In this document: piece by piece, positions 1-10,823 of the stretch | How the letters are laid out: each line of letters begins with the position of its first letter | How positions within the stretch are numbered: the stretch's first letter is position 1 | NCBI GenBank assembly: GCA_903909375.1 | Contig: CAIVVM010000041.1 | Coordinates: 54,912 to 118,911, forward strand | Reading direction: 5' to 3' | From: an uncultured Alphaproteobacteria bacterium | Lineage (GTDB): Bacteria; Pseudomonadota; Alphaproteobacteria; Caulobacterales; Caulobacteraceae | Length of the DNA: 64,000 nucleotides | Position numbers and translations under genes: made by a program | Notes under the pieces: model-generated | Seen by the model: the letters and a program-made list of their open reading frames with translations, nothing else | Told to the model about the DNA's origin: nothing | Databases searched by the model: none

Positions 1-234
1 GATGTCGCCGCCGCCCGAGCGGATGGCGTCCAGCTTCTGGCCGCTCACCGCCGTCACCGACAAGGGCACGTCGTTGATGTTTTCCGACTTCTTCTGGGCT
101 GTGACGATCACTTCGCCGAGGGTGGTGGCATCATCAGCGGCCGCAGCCGTGTGCGGCGCGGCAAGCGCCAGGGCGAATGCGGAAAGGGACACACTGGCAA
201 CGAGCATGGCGCGGATCGACGCGGGCGACTTCAT
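1..234 (-). CDS. TonB-dependent receptor, N-terminal fragment (cut by window edge)
   Basis: Only the first 78 codons are inside the window. The protein starts MKSPAS and has a hydrophobic Ala/Leu/Val segment with an Ala-rich cleavage region at about residues 10-28, so it is exported by Sec. It continues into a TonB-box/plug start (GEVIVTAQKKSENINDVPLS at about residues 39-58), the usual beginning of the plug domain in outer-membrane TonB-dependent receptors. The substrate cannot be told from this part. The gene is divergent from the hydroxylase gene at 428, and the 193 bases between them must hold both promoters; I see no clear operator there. Confidence 0.85.
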   Translation of the reverse strand, partial: MKSPASIRAMLVASVSLSAFALALAAPHTAAAADDATTLGEVIVTAQKKSENINDVPLSVTAVSGQKLDAIRSGGGDI

Positions 235-427
235 TTGTTGAGACCTCTGGCGTTGTTCGGCGAAGGGGAAGCCTCGCCTTCCGACGGTTCTGCTACACCA
301 AGGCTGGCTGTTTCGGCTTCGAACTTGACGCCTGTGTCACAATTCTGTCGGGGTGCGTGCTCAGCAGGCAACAGTCGGTGGAATCACAGGCATGCGGTAT
401 GGCGGAACGAGCTGAGGAGAGCGCCTT

Positions 428-1576
428 GTGAATGACATCGAAATGAACGCGCTGGGCGCACAAGGGATGGCGGCGCTGGCGCGTGGTGGAAATGCCGAGG
501 CGTTGCGATGCTTCAACGCCATCGTCGAGGCCGGACGCGCTGACGGAACCGTCTGGGTGGCGCTCGCCCTTGCCCGGCAGGCGTTTGGCGATCCTGAAGG
601 CACGGCTCATGCGCTGGATGCGGCGCTGAAACTGGAGCCCCAGAACGTCCGGGCCCTGTTGATGAAGGGCGACCTGATGGCCGCCGCCGGCGACCGGCGC
701 GCCGCTGTCAGCTTTTATGGTGCGGCGCTGGATCTGGTCCCTGATACCGCGGGCCTGCCGCCCGAGGCGATTTCCGAGATGGACCGGGTACGTGGCGCGC
801 GCGACCGGCTGAATGAGGTCCTGCACGCTGACCTGACGCGCGGACTGTTGTCGCGGGGCTATGATCCTGCCAACGCCAGTCCCCGATTCAACGAGTCCCT
901 CGACCTGCTGGCGGGTCGCAAACGGCGATACATCCAGGAGCCGCGGTCGTACTTCTTCCCCGGGCTACCGACGATCCAGGTCTATCCGCGCGAAAGCTTC
1001 CCCTGGCTGGATGCCATCGAGGCGGCGACCGCAGACATTCTGGCCGAGCTTCAGGCCCTCATGGCCGATGGCCCGGACATTTTCGCGCCCTACATTGAAG
1101 CTGAGGTCAATCGCCCGGCCACCCAGGCCGACCTGCTGGATGACGACACATGGACGGCTTGCTACCTCTGGCGTGACGGCGCGCCGGTCCCGGAGATTGC
1201 GGCGCGTTGCCCCAGGACCATGGCGGCGCTCGAACACGCCCCGCTGGAGCGGATCGCGGGACGCTCGCCTTTCGCGCTTTTCTCAAAGCTGACTCCCGGC
1301 GCCGTGATCGCCCCACACACCGGGTTTCACAACTCGCGACTGGTCGTGCACCTGCCGCTGATTGCGCCCAAGGGCTGCTGGTTCCGGGTCGGCAACGAGA
1401 CCCTGACCTGGGAAACGGGAAAGGCCTTCGTCTTCGACGACACCATCGAGCACGAGGCCGCCAACGAGAGCGCGGAGACGCGCATCGTGCTGATCTTCAA
1501 CATCTGGCGACCGGAACTCACGGAGGCCGAGCAGGGGCTGGTGGCCAGCTTGATGGAGGGCATCGCGGGGCTATAG
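428..1576 (+). CDS. Aspartyl/asparaginyl beta-hydroxylase-like dioxygenase with N-terminal TPR region
   Basis: 382 residues. The GTG start is chosen because GAGGAGA lies 7 bases upstream. Residues 5-130 look like three TPR-type helical repeats (Ala/Leu-rich, with NAEALRCFNAIVEAG and QNVRALLMKGDLMAAAGDRR). The C-terminal part resembles the Asp/Asn beta-hydroxylase family, 2-oxoglutarate/Fe(II) enzymes. APHTGFHNSRLVVHLPL near residue 297 supplies metal and 2-oxoglutarate ligands, and FDDTIEHEAANES near residue 345 supplies the distal His. The family hydroxylates Asp/Asn side chains or lipid A; the target here is unknown. There is no signal peptide, so it is probably cytoplasmic. It lies 74 bases upstream of ppa on the same strand. 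Confidence 0.85.
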   Translation: MNDIEMNALGAQGMAALARGGNAEALRCFNAIVEAGRADGTVWVALALARQAFGDPEGTAHALDAALKLEPQNVRALLMKGDLMAAAGDRRAAVSFYGAALDLVPDTAGLPPEAISEMDRVRGARDRLNEVLHADLTRGLLSRGYDPANASPRFNESLDLLAGRKRRYIQEPRSYFFPGLPTIQVYPRESFPWLDAIEAATADILAELQALMADGPDIFAPYIEAEVNRPATQADLLDDDTWTACYLWRDGAPVPEIAARCPRTMAALEHAPLERIAGRSPFALFSKLTPGAVIAPHTGFHNSRLVVHLPLIAPKGCWFRVGNETLTWETGKAFVFDDTIEHEAANESAETRIVLIFNIWRPELTEAEQGLVASLMEGIAGL

Positions 1577-1650
1577 GGCTTTACTCAGCGGGAACCATCC
1601 GCCACAGACCGCGCTCCCTCATGTGTGTGCACGAGAAAAGGCCCCTCCCC

Positions 1651-2184
1651 ATGGACCTATCCAAAATCCCCGTCGGCGTAAATCCACCCTACGATGTCAA
1701 CGCCATCATCGAGATCCCGCAAGGTGGTGAGCCGGTGAAGTACGAGATCGACAAGGAAAGCGGCGCCCTCTTCGTCGACCGGTTCCTGCACACGGCGATG
1801 TTCTACCCGGGCAACTATGGTTTCATCCCGCACACCCTCGCCGACGACGGCGACCCGATGGATATCATCGTGGTGGGCCAGACCCCGGTGGTTCCGGGCG
1901 CGATCATCCGCGCCCGACCCATTGGTTGCCTCATGATGACGGACGAAGCCGGCGGCGACGAAAAGGTGCTGGCGGTGCCGGTGGATGCGCTGCACCCGTT
2001 CTACACCGGCGTGGATAGCTGGCGCTCGCTGCCCAAGATCCTGACCGAGCAGATCGCCCACTTCTTCCAGCACTACAAGGACCTGGAAAAGGGCAAGTCG
2101 GTAGAGATCAGCCGCTGGGCCGACGCCGAGGAGACCGCCGAACTGATCCGGCAGTCCATCGAGCGCTACAAGGTGGCGGGTTAG
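1651..2184 (+). CDS. ppa: Inorganic pyrophosphatase
   Basis: 177 residues, the normal length for family I soluble pyrophosphatase (E. coli 175-176). It hydrolyses PPi to two phosphates in the cytoplasm, pulling biosynthetic reactions forward. The metal-binding signature DDGDPMD is at residues 65-71, and KYEIDKESGALFVDRF at about residues 30-45 is nearly identical to the E. coli enzyme. The ATG at 1651 is preferred because the protein then begins like the family; an in-frame ATG at 1621 would add ten residues. The stop overlaps the stop of the convergent trmB gene. Confidence 0.97.
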   Translation: MDLSKIPVGVNPPYDVNAIIEIPQGGEPVKYEIDKESGALFVDRFLHTAMFYPGNYGFIPHTLADDGDPMDIIVVGQTPVVPGAIIRARPIGCLMMTDEAGGDEKVLAVPVDALHPFYTGVDSWRSLPKILTEQIAHFFQHYKDLEKGKSVEISRWADAEETAELIRQSIERYKVAG

Positions 2185-2855
2185 GTTCTGAGGAAATCCA
2201 GGAACACAGGCGCGCAATCGCCGAGGCGTTTTTCCTCATAGCGGGTGGTTATGTGGTCGGCGGGCGGGTTGCGCCAGTCGCTGGCCTGATCGGCCGTCCA
2301 GTCAAAGGCGGGATTGGCAGAAATGACCTCCAGCGCCCAGTCCACATAGTGGGCGACGTCGCTGGCGAACCGCAATCGCCCGCCCCGCTTCAGCAGGCGC
2401 GCGAAGTCCTCGACTGTGTCGGTCTGAACCAGACGGCGCTTGTGGTGCCGGGCTTTGGGCCAGGGGTCCGGGAACAGGATGAACACGCGATCCAGGCAGG
2501 CGTCGGGTAGCCGCGCGATCAGTTCACGGACATCGCCATCCTGGAGGCGCACGTTGTTCAGCAACTGCTCATCGATGTGGCGCACAGCGCTGGCGACGCC
2601 GTTCAGGAAGGGTTCTGCGCCAAGGATCAACACGTCCGGCGCCCGCGCTGCCTGGGCGGCCATATGCTCGCCGCCGCCGAACCCGATCTCCAGCCAGACC
2701 TCTCGGGCGTCGGGCATCAGCGCCGGGAGGTCGACGGCGCCCGCCGGTATCCGAAGGCCCGGCAGGCGGCTTTCCACAAGAGCCGCCTGTCGCGGCTTGA
2801 TGGGGCGCGACTTCAGCCGGCCATAAGATCTAAGCAGGGGGTGGGCGTCGGACAT
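2181..2855 (-). CDS. trmB: tRNA (guanine-N7-)-methyltransferase
   Basis: 224 residues. Transfers methyl from SAM to N7 of G46 in tRNA. The SAM-binding loop GFGGGEH is at about residues 58-64, and the TrmB signature FPDPWPK at 128-134 is followed by the basic stretch ARHHKRR. The C-terminal half carries the usual TRYEEKR substrate-binding motif. The frame is open for another 20 codons upstream but would run into the DUF1232 gene, so the ATG at 2855 is taken. It is 16 bases downstream of the DUF1232 gene and close to metK, which supplies its methyl donor; all three could be co-transcribed. Confidence 0.95.
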   Translation of the reverse strand: MSDAHPLLRSYGRLKSRPIKPRQAALVESRLPGLRIPAGAVDLPALMPDAREVWLEIGFGGGEHMAAQAARAPDVLILGAEPFLNGVASAVRHIDEQLLNNVRLQDGDVRELIARLPDACLDRVFILFPDPWPKARHHKRRLVQTDTVEDFARLLKRGGRLRFASDVAHYVDWALEVISANPAFDWTADQASDWRNPPADHITTRYEEKRLGDCAPVFLDFLRT

Positions 2856-2871
2856 GGCGCCGTCTAGCTCA

Positions 2872-3243
2872 TCACGCCTGCGGCGTGAACAGCCAGAGTC
2901 CGGCCGCGCCTGCAAGTCCCAGCCAGATCAGGATCACGACAACCCCTGCGACGCGGCTGACCGGTCGATCCGCAGCCGCCTCTGCCGCGGCGCGATTAGC
3001 AATCATCACCTCTGGCGGGACAAGCCTGAGCGTCAGCCAGAGCCCCGCCGGGACGATCAATAGGTCATCCAGAAGGCCCAGTACCGGAATGAAATCCGGT
3101 ATCAGGTCGATGGGCGACAGCGCGTAGGCCGCGACCGCGAGCCCAAGAGCCTTGGCGTACCAGGGAGTCCGGGGATCGCGCGCGGCCAGCCAGACCGCGT
3201 GGGTGTCGCGTTTGAGCGACCGTGCCCACGCACCCAGGCTCAC
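2872..3243 (-). CDS. DUF1232 (YkvA-like) membrane protein
   Basis: 123 residues. An amphipathic N-terminus with the [13 protein letters not shown] motif leads into the DUF1232 core [20 protein letters not shown] (about residues 41-60), characteristic of the YkvA family. The C-terminus ends in a second hydrophobic helix (about residues 97-118). Function is not established for the family; small inner-membrane proteins are the norm. It starts 6 bases after the metK stop and reads the same way, so it is probably in the metK transcript. Confidence 0.8.
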   Translation of the reverse strand: MSLGAWARSLKRDTHAVWLAARDPRTPWYAKALGLAVAAYALSPIDLIPDFIPVLGLLDDLLIVPAGLWLTLRLVPPEVMIANRAAAEAAADRPVSRVAGVVVILIWLGLAGAAGLWLFTPQA

Positions 3244-3249
3244 GGCGGG

Positions 3250-4470
<1,221 letters not shown>

Positions 4471-4532
4471 GGGGTCGGGCTCCGGAATCTGGGGGAACAG
4501 GAATGCTGGCGGGAACCAATGTGGCGCAAGCC

Positions 4533-4550
4533 TATAAAGAAATCCTTATA
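4533..4550 (-). promoter_or_regulatory. Inverted-repeat operator candidate in front of metK
   Basis: The 18-base imperfect dyad TATAAAGAAATCCTTATA has 7 of 9 paired positions matching and lies 63-80 bases upstream of the metK ATG, ending exactly at the lnt stop codon. It is strikingly AT-rich in a GC-rich chromosome. Alphaproteobacterial methionine-cycle genes are often controlled by ArsR-type SAH-responsive repressors that bind AT-rich palindromes; assigning this site to such a regulator is inference. Confidence 0.45.
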
Positions 4551-6149
4551 TCATGCCAAGGGCGAGCCTGAACCCAGGTCGGGACGCGCCGATCGACGAC
4601 GTCTGCGGCCTGCAAGCCCGGCGCCAATCGACAGGGCCACCATTCCAAAAAAGAGACCGTCGCCAATGCGGCTATAAAGGGTGGGCGCCGCCGGTGCAGG
4701 CAGGCGCGCATCGATCACACCGGCTCGACCTAGTTCGAGCCTCAACCCCGGCAGTACCCGGCCCTGAGCATCAATGACCGCCGAGACCCCGGTGGGTGTG
4801 GACCGCACCATAGGCAGACCCTGCTCGATGGCCCGATAGCTTGCGATGTTGAGATGTTGCCAGGGGCCGCTGGTGGCGCCGAACCAGGCATCGTTCGAGA
4901 TGTTGAGTATCCAGGCGGGTCTGGTTCCGCCGGACCCCAGCCCGGGAAATAGCGCTTCGTAGCAGATCAGAGGCTGCATCGCCGGAATTCCGGGGATCAG
5001 GAGCGGGCCTGGTCGGGGGCCGGGCGTGAAATCCTCCGGCATGCGAACGAGGCTGCGAATGCCCAGGCGACCTGCCAGATCACCCAGCGGCAGAAACTCG
5101 CCAAACGGCACCAGTCGATACTTGTCATAGTGACCCGTGACCTGAAGCGTCTGCCCATCGCGCTGAAACGCCATCAGGGTGTTGAAGTAGCGATAGTCTC
5201 CTTCCGCCGTCGGTTCGACGCGGTTTGCGCCCATCAGCAGGTGCTGGCCTGGCTTGAGGGCGTCGCGCAGGCGCGGGGCATAGGGCGATCCTGGCGCAAT
5301 CAGGTCGTTGATAACCGCCGGCAGGGCGCCCTCGGGCCAGATGATAAGGTCCGGGACCCCGGACGCCGGGCGCTGCGTCAGGTCGACATAGTCCTGAAAG
5401 ACCTGATCAAGATTTTCGGCCTTCCACTTTTCCTTCTGGTCGATATCGGCTTGCACGATGCGGATCAGCGGTGCGTCCGGCGTGTATAGCGTGCGTTCGG
5501 AGGCAGCCAGCCGGCCGGCTCCTCCGGCGAATAGGCCGATCAGCGCTATGCTCGCCGCCATCATCGCCCCCGCCTGGGCAAGGCGGGGCATTGGCAGCAT
5601 CAGAAGCGCCGGCGTGGCGCTGATCGCAAGGGTGATCCAGGTCAGGCCATAGGCGCCGACGAGCGCGGCCGCCTGTGACGGCGCGCTGCCCGCCCGCCAG
5701 CTCTCACCCACCAGGTTCCAGGGGAACCCTGTGAGCACATGGCCCCGTAGCCACTCGGCCACGGCGAAAACACCGGCGAAAACCAGAACCTTCCAGACGC
5801 CGCCCGGCCGAGCCAGCCGGTAACCCAGACCAGCCAACCCCCAGAAAAGCGACAGCCCGCTCGCCATGAGTACAACCGCGAAGGGGGCCATCCAGCCGTA
5901 GACCCTTGGGTCCACCAGAAAAGGCTCAGCGATCCACCAGGTGGAGATCCCGAAGTAGCCCAGCCCGGCCAGCCACCCGAGCCAGAAACTGGACCTCAGA
6001 GGCCGTGCGCTGGTGACGGTTTCCAGCCTGAGCAGAATCAGACTGTAGCCCAGAAGACCCACGGCTACTCCAAACGGTGGATGCGCCAGGCCGGCCGCGA
6101 GACCGCCAAGCAGGGCCGTGAGCGGCGCATACCAGATAGGGCGGGTCAC
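4551..6149 (-). CDS. lnt: Apolipoprotein N-acyltransferase
   Basis: 532 residues, an inner-membrane enzyme that adds the third acyl chain to the N-terminal cysteine of lipoproteins. The first ~210 residues contain about six hydrophobic helices; the periplasmic part is a nitrilase-like domain. The catalytic triad is visible: E273 (IWPEGALP), K343 (HYDKYRLVPFGEF) and C396 (LICYEALFP). A last helix sits near residue 505, followed by an Arg-rich cytoplasmic tail. It starts 7 bases after the CorC-like gene on the same strand, the classic ybeY-corC-lnt order. Confidence 0.97.
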   Translation of the reverse strand: MTRPIWYAPLTALLGGLAAGLAHPPFGVAVGLLGYSLILLRLETVTSARPLRSSFWLGWLAGLGYFGISTWWIAEPFLVDPRVYGWMAPFAVVLMASGLSLFWGLAGLGYRLARPGGVWKVLVFAGVFAVAEWLRGHVLTGFPWNLVGESWRAGSAPSQAAALVGAYGLTWITLAISATPALLMLPMPRLAQAGAMMAASIALIGLFAGGAGRLAASERTLYTPDAPLIRIVQADIDQKEKWKAENLDQVFQDYVDLTQRPASGVPDLIIWPEGALPAVINDLIAPGSPYAPRLRDALKPGQHLLMGANRVEPTAEGDYRYFNTLMAFQRDGQTLQVTGHYDKYRLVPFGEFLPLGDLAGRLGIRSLVRMPEDFTPGPRPGPLLIPGIPAMQPLICYEALFPGLGSGGTRPAWILNISNDAWFGATSGPWQHLNIASYRAIEQGLPMVRSTPTGVSAVIDAQGRVLPGLRLELGRAGVIDARLPAPAAPTLYSRIGDGLFFGMVALSIGAGLAGRRRRRSARPDLGSGSPLA

Positions 6150-6156
6150 CTGGACC

Positions 6157-7050
6157 TCAGCTTGCGATCGTTGTGCGGGCCGTCGAACGGTGCACGCGAA
6201 CGCGGGTCACCCGCCGCGGGGAGGCGGCCAGAACCTCCAGAGTATAGCCGTCCGGATGCTCGATCCGTTCGCGTCGCTTCGGCACACGACCGGCCAGCGC
6301 ATTGATCAGACCGGCCACCGTATCGATTTCCTCGTCCAGGTCCTCCGGCGCCAGATCTACACCCTCTCCGATGGCCTGCTCCAGCTCTTCCAGCGGCGCG
6401 CGACCGTCGACAATCCAGCCATCGTCGTCCTCAACCACCGGCATGTAGGCCTGATCACTCTCGTCGTCGTGCTCGTCCTCGATATCGCCGACCAGCGTTT
6501 CCAGCAGGTCCTCCAGCGTCACGAGACCGTCGACGCCGCCGAACTCGTCTATGACCAAAGCCATGTGACTGCGCTTGGCCCTCATGGTGGTCAGCAGCCG
6601 CGTTGCGGCCATCGACGGAGGCACATAGAGCACCTCGCGGACCAGGCTGTGGCGGCTCGTCAGGATACGGTCCGTGGGTTTCGGCTTCCGGGTCGTGCGG
6701 GCCAGAAGCTTGAAGACGTCCTTGACATGAACCACGCCCACCGGCTCATCGAGTGTGTCGCGATAAACCGGCATGCGACTGTGCTCGGCGTCCACGAATC
6801 GCGCCACCAGCTCGGCGAAGGTGCTGCTGCGGTCCACGCCAACAATGTCCGTGCGCGGCTTCATAACATCTTCCACCCGCAAGGCCTGGAATGCGCGCGC
6901 CTGGGTGACCAGTTCGCCACCGGTTTCCATGGTCGGGTCCGGCCCATCGTCCGCGGCATGTTCCGTTGTTCGGCGAAAGGCGTCGAACAGCTCCGCCAGG
7001 CCCCGCCAGAGGCGCGAGCCATTTCGACGGGATCGATCAGGATCGGTCAT
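6157..7050 (-). CDS. CBS-domain protein, HlyC/CorC family (no DUF21 membrane domain)
   Basis: 297 residues from the ATG at 7050. A short charged N-terminus precedes two CBS domains (about residues 60-180, with VEDVMKPRTDIVGV and PVGVVHVKDVFKLL), then the acidic linker of the CorC/HlyC family (VIDEFGGVDGLVTLEDLLE) and a C-terminal CorC_HlyC domain. Like E. coli YbeX/CorC it lacks the membrane DUF21 part. The family is linked to Mg/Co homeostasis and to ribosome function; the exact role is open. It overlaps ybeY by 14 bases, so the two are translated from one message. Confidence 0.88.
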   Translation of the reverse strand: MTDPDRSRRNGSRLWRGLAELFDAFRRTTEHAADDGPDPTMETGGELVTQARAFQALRVEDVMKPRTDIVGVDRSSTFAELVARFVDAEHSRMPVYRDTLDEPVGVVHVKDVFKLLARTTRKPKPTDRILTSRHSLVREVLYVPPSMAATRLLTTMRAKRSHMALVIDEFGGVDGLVTLEDLLETLVGDIEDEHDDESDQAYMPVVEDDDGWIVDGRAPLEELEQAIGEGVDLAPEDLDEEIDTVAGLINALAGRVPKRRERIEHPDGYTLEVLAASPRRVTRVRVHRSTARTTIAS

Positions 7051-7513
7051 GCTCTCCCTCGCCGGCGCCATAGGGGTCGGAAACCCCCAGCCTGGCCAGC
7101 ACCGCACGCTCGAGGTCTTCCATGACCTCGGCTTCATCATCGCTCATGTGGTCGAATCCGAGAAGGTGCAGAACGCCATGCACCGTCAGATGTTGTAAAT
7201 GGTCCGCGAGTGATTTGCCCTGTTCGAAGGCCTCTCGGGCGCAGACCCCATAGGCCAGGGCGATGTCGCCCAGCAGATTTTCAGGATTTGGACCCGCCGG
7301 GAACGACAGCACGTTGGTGGGGGCCGACTTGTCGCGGAAGCGAGCGTTGAGGTCCTGAACCGAGGCGTCATCGGTCAGCAGCACGGAGATGTTATCTCCC
7401 CCGGCGGGTTGATCTCCGGCCCCCAGCGCCGCCGCCGCCGCCGCCCGCACCAGCGTTTCGGCCTCAGGCAGGGCGTCAGTCCAGGCGGAATACTCGACTT
7501 CGATGTCGATCAA
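7037..7513 (-). CDS. ybeY: Endoribonuclease YbeY (16S rRNA maturation)
   Basis: 158 residues. Zinc-dependent RNase involved in 16S rRNA 3'-end maturation and ribosome quality control. The metal site H112, H116 and H122 is in HGVLHLLGFDH, the family signature; the preceding core reads NARFRDKSAPTNVLSFP. It overlaps phoH by 4 bases (7510-7513) and the CorC-like gene by 14, giving the conserved phoH-ybeY-corC-lnt order and translational coupling. Confidence 0.96.
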   Translation of the reverse strand: MIDIEVEYSAWTDALPEAETLVRAAAAAALGAGDQPAGGDNISVLLTDDASVQDLNARFRDKSAPTNVLSFPAGPNPENLLGDIALAYGVCAREAFEQGKSLADHLQHLTVHGVLHLLGFDHMSDDEAEVMEDLERAVLARLGVSDPYGAGEGEHDRS

Positions 7514-8472
7514 ACTGTGCGCCCGCGCCTGGCCGCATCGTCGTCGTAGGCGCGCACGATACGCTCGACCAACGGATGTCGCACCACGTCCTCGGCTTCG
7601 AACCGGGTGACACCGATCCCTTTCACGCCCTCCAGCAGGCCGACGGCGTGAGCCAGACCGGAATCGTTCGGGTGCGGCAGATCGATCTGGGTGGGATCAC
7701 CCGTGACCGCCATGCGCGAACCCTCGCCCAGCCGGGTCAGCACCATCTTCATCTGGGCGCGGGAAGCGTTCTGGGCCTCGTCGACGATCACGAAGGCCTG
7801 ACTCAGCGTGCGGCCGCGAAGGAAGGCGATGGGCGCGACCTCGATCTCGCCCTTTTCGCGGCGGCGGCGCAGTTGCTCGGCGCCAAGGATATCGGTCAAC
7901 GCCTCCCAGACCGGCGCCATATATGGATCGACCTTCTCGTTGAGATCGCCGGGCAGGAAGCCCAGCCGCTCGCCCGCTTCGACGGCTGGTCGCGAGACGA
8001 TCAGGCGGTCCACGTCACCGCGCAACAGCATGCCCGCGCCATGGGCCACCGCCAGAAACGTCTTGCCGGTTCCTGCTGGACCAAGCCCGAACACCAGATC
8101 ACAGCGCCCCAGCGCCTCAAGGTAGCGGGCCTGGTTTGGCGTCTTGGGCGCCACCTGGCCGCGACGACCCACTGGCAGGGACTGGCCGGCCGCGCCGCGC
8201 GCGCCGGTTCCGCCGCGAGCCTGCCCGATGGCAACCCGCACGTCAGCATCGGCGACTTCAAGACCCTGGTCGGCACGATCGGCGATGGCCTGGACGGCCT
8301 TCTTCGCCTGACCGCGGGCCCTGGTGTCGCCGCTGAGCGACACGCCGCCGCCAGGTGTTTCAACAAGAACGCCAAACGCGTCCTCGATCAGGGCTACATG
8401 TCGGCTGTTGGTTCCGGCCACCGCGCGGACTGCGACGTCGGACAGCGGGATGAACTCCGGCGCGCGGCTCAT
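7510..8472 (-). CDS. phoH: PhoH-like ATPase (YbeZ)
   Basis: 320 residues. Cytoplasmic P-loop ATPase of the PhoH/YbeZ family. Walker A GPAGTGKT is at residues 131-138, Walker B VIVDEAQN at 228-235, and the sensor motif [11 protein letters not shown] follows. YbeZ partners YbeY in RNA metabolism; this follows from gene order and family knowledge. It overlaps both neighbours by 4 bases (miaB and ybeY), so it lies inside a tightly coupled operon. Confidence 0.94.
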   Translation of the reverse strand: MSRAPEFIPLSDVAVRAVAGTNSRHVALIEDAFGVLVETPGGGVSLSGDTRARGQAKKAVQAIADRADQGLEVADADVRVAIGQARGGTGARGAAGQSLPVGRRGQVAPKTPNQARYLEALGRCDLVFGLGPAGTGKTFLAVAHGAGMLLRGDVDRLIVSRPAVEAGERLGFLPGDLNEKVDPYMAPVWEALTDILGAEQLRRRREKGEIEVAPIAFLRGRTLSQAFVIVDEAQNASRAQMKMVLTRLGEGSRMAVTGDPTQIDLPHPNDSGLAHAVGLLEGVKGIGVTRFEAEDVVRHPLVERIVRAYDDDAARRGRTV

Positions 8473-9827
8473 GCGGGCGTCAGGGCCTCGGTCAGCACGC
8501 CTGACAGGCTCATGCGGGCTGCGGCCTCGATCCTCACCGGCACGATCTGGCCGATCATATGCGGCGCCGCCATGGCATGGACCGCCTGCAGATAGGGGCT
8601 GCGGCCGATCAGCTGACCCTCATGGCGGCCCGGGCGCTCGAACAACACAGGCAGGATCCGGCCCACCTGGCTCTGGTTGAACGCGCGCGCCTGTTCGTCC
8701 AGCAGGGCGTTGAGGCGCGCCAGCCGCTCGTCCTTGACCTCTTCGGCCACCTGGCCCGGCATGGCCGCAGCCGGGGTGCCGGGACGCCGGGAGTATTTGA
8801 ACGTGAAGGCCGAGGCGTAGTTCACATCGCGGACCAGCTGCAGTGTCGCCTCGAAGTCGGATTCCCTTTCGCCCGGAAACCCCACGATGAAGTCGCCGGA
8901 GATCGCCATGTCGGCCCGGCTCGCGCGGATCTTCTCGATCAATCGAACATAGCTTTCCGCCGTATGGGCGCGGTTCATGGCCTTCAGGATCTTGTCCGAC
9001 CCCGACTGCACCGGCAGGTGCAGATAGGGCATCAGCGCGTCCAGATCGCCGTGCGCGGCGATCAAGGCGTCGTCCATGTCGCGCGGGTGGCTCGTGGTAT
9101 AGCGAATGCGGTCGACGCCCGGGATTTCCGCCAGCCGTCTGGCCAGACCGGCCAGGCCCTCACCCTCGTCGTTGGCGCCGTTGTAGGCGTTGACGTTCTG
9201 GCCCAGCAGGGTGATCTCGCGCACGCCCTGCGCCGCCAGGGACCGGGCCTCGGCCTCGATGTCCTCGGCCGGCCGCGACCACTCCCCGCCGCGCGTATAG
9301 GGCACGACACAGAATGTGCAGAACTTGTCGCACCCTTCCTGCACCGTCAGGAATGCGGTCACGCCGGTCGGCCTGCGGGTCGCCGACAGGACGTCGAACT
9401 TCTTCTCCGGCGCAAAATCCGCCGACAGCCGTTCACCCCGGGCGCGGTGACTACGTGCGATCAACTCCGGAAGCTGGTGATAGGCCTGCGGCCCAACCAC
9501 CAGATCCACGGCGGGCTGGCGGCGCATGATCTCTTCGCCCTCGGCCTGGGCGACGCAACCTGCGACGGCGATCGTCATCGTCTGACCTTCGGCGCGTCGG
9601 GCGTCCTTCATCTCGCGGATCTTGCCGAGCTCGGAATAGACCTTCTCGGTGGCCTTCTCGCGGATGTGGCAGGTGTTCAGCACCACCAGGTCTGCGTTCG
9701 CCGGATCATCGGTCATGCCATAGCCCAGAGGGCTGAGGACATCAGCCATCCGCTCGCTGTCATAGACGTTCATCTGACAGCCGTAGGTCTTTATGTAGAG
9801 GCGCTTGGGCGGCGCGGGCGCGGACAT
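8469..9827 (-). CDS. miaB: tRNA-2-methylthio-N6-dimethylallyladenosine synthase
   Basis: 452 residues from the ATG at 9827, where the protein begins as the family does ([12 protein letters not shown]). Radical-SAM methylthiotransferase that adds a methylthio group to i6A37 in tRNA. The UPF0004 domain carries C17, C53 and C91 for one [4Fe-4S] cluster; C166, C170 and C173 (GCDKFCTFC) bind the radical-SAM cluster; a TRAM domain ends the protein. It is the first gene of the miaB-phoH-ybeY-corC-lnt run and is divergent from tesB across 129 bases. Confidence 0.97.
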   Translation of the reverse strand: MSAPAPPKRLYIKTYGCQMNVYDSERMADVLSPLGYGMTDDPANADLVVLNTCHIREKATEKVYSELGKIREMKDARRAEGQTMTIAVAGCVAQAEGEEIMRRQPAVDLVVGPQAYHQLPELIARSHRARGERLSADFAPEKKFDVLSATRRPTGVTAFLTVQEGCDKFCTFCVVPYTRGGEWSRPAEDIEAEARSLAAQGVREITLLGQNVNAYNGANDEGEGLAGLARRLAEIPGVDRIRYTTSHPRDMDDALIAAHGDLDALMPYLHLPVQSGSDKILKAMNRAHTAESYVRLIEKIRASRADMAISGDFIVGFPGERESDFEATLQLVRDVNYASAFTFKYSRRPGTPAAAMPGQVAEEVKDERLARLNALLDEQARAFNQSQVGRILPVLFERPGRHEGQLIGRSPYLQAVHAMAAPHMIGQIVPVRIEAAARMSLSGVLTEALTPA

Positions 9828-9956
9828 TCCGGGGTTATGGGGGCGCGGCCGCCGGGGCGCAAGTTTCGCGCTGCCCATCTGGCGGAACGGGCCTTCTCAC
9901 AGACCCGTCGAAAGCGTATGCCGCGCCTCCGCAAATGCAGCATCACGGGACCGCGC

Positions 9957-10820
9957 ATGGACACCCAGACCCTGGTCGAGACGCTTCAGCTTGAACGGCT
10001 CGAGGTCAATCTGTTCCGCGGCACCACGTCGGACGAGGAAGCCCGCGAACGCATCTATGGCGGCCAGGTGATCGCCCAGGCGTTGCTGGCGGCCTATGAG
10101 ACCGTAGAGGATCGGGTCTGCCATTCCCTGCACTGCTATTTCATCCGGCCCGGCGATCCCAATGTGCCGATCGTCTTCGACGTGGATCGCTCCCGCGATG
10201 GCGGCAGTTTCACGACCCGGCGGGTGATCGCCGTCCAGCACGGCAAGCAGATCTTCAACCTCGCCGCCTCCTTTCAGGTGCCGGAACAGGGTTACGAGCA
10301 CCAGTCCGGGATGCCCAAGGCGCCGCACTGGGACGATGTCGAGGACGACACCGAGCGCCAGCGCGTTCTGCTGAAAGGCGCGCCGCCGGAGGCCAAGGCC
10401 TGGCTGGATCGTCCCCAACCCATCGAAATGCGCACTGTAGGCGGTCGCATGGATTCTGCCCCCAAGGCTCGCGAGCCGGTCCAGCAACTTTGGTTCCGCG
10501 CTCGCGACGCCATCGGCGCGGACCCGCACATGCATCAGGTGATCCTGGCCTACGCTTCCGACATGAGCCTGCTGGGCACCTCGGTGCAGCCGCATGGCGT
10601 CAGCTGGCGCACACCGGGCTTTCAGTCGGCCAGCCTTGACCACGCCATGTGGTTCCACAATCCGACCGACTTCAACGAATGGCATCTCTACCACCAGGAA
10701 AGCCCCTCGGCCTCAGGCGGGCGCGGGTTCAACCTGGGTTCGATCTACCGGGCGTCAGATGGCGTGCTGGTGGCGTCGTGCGCGCAGGAAGGGCTGATGC
10801 GGATGCGCCGGGCGAAGTAG
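9957..10820 (+). CDS. tesB: Acyl-CoA thioesterase II
   Basis: 287 residues. Hydrolyses acyl-CoA to free fatty acid and CoA. Double hot-dog fold: RIYGGQVIAQALLAA near residue 32 and a second half with the catalytic set D202 (ASDMSLLGT), S226 (SASLDHAMW) in place of the usual Thr, and Q277 (SCAQEGLMR). The ATG at 9957 fits the family; an in-frame ATG at 9918 would add 13 basic residues. The stop lies only 3 bases before the SOS-box-like repeat that precedes the toxin gene. Confidence 0.94.
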   Translation: MDTQTLVETLQLERLEVNLFRGTTSDEEARERIYGGQVIAQALLAAYETVEDRVCHSLHCYFIRPGDPNVPIVFDVDRSRDGGSFTTRRVIAVQHGKQIFNLAASFQVPEQGYEHQSGMPKAPHWDDVEDDTERQRVLLKGAPPEAKAWLDRPQPIEMRTVGGRMDSAPKAREPVQQLWFRARDAIGADPHMHQVILAYASDMSLLGTSVQPHGVSWRTPGFQSASLDHAMWFHNPTDFNEWHLYHQESPSASGGRGFNLGSIYRASDGVLVASCAQEGLMRMRRAK

Positions 10821-10823
10821 TTA

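Noticed and set aside
8559..9956. Long open frame on the plus strand opposite miaB, continuous with tesB
   Set aside because: It is the antisense shadow of miaB; the tesB protein begins at 9957 and the upstream translation shows no domain.
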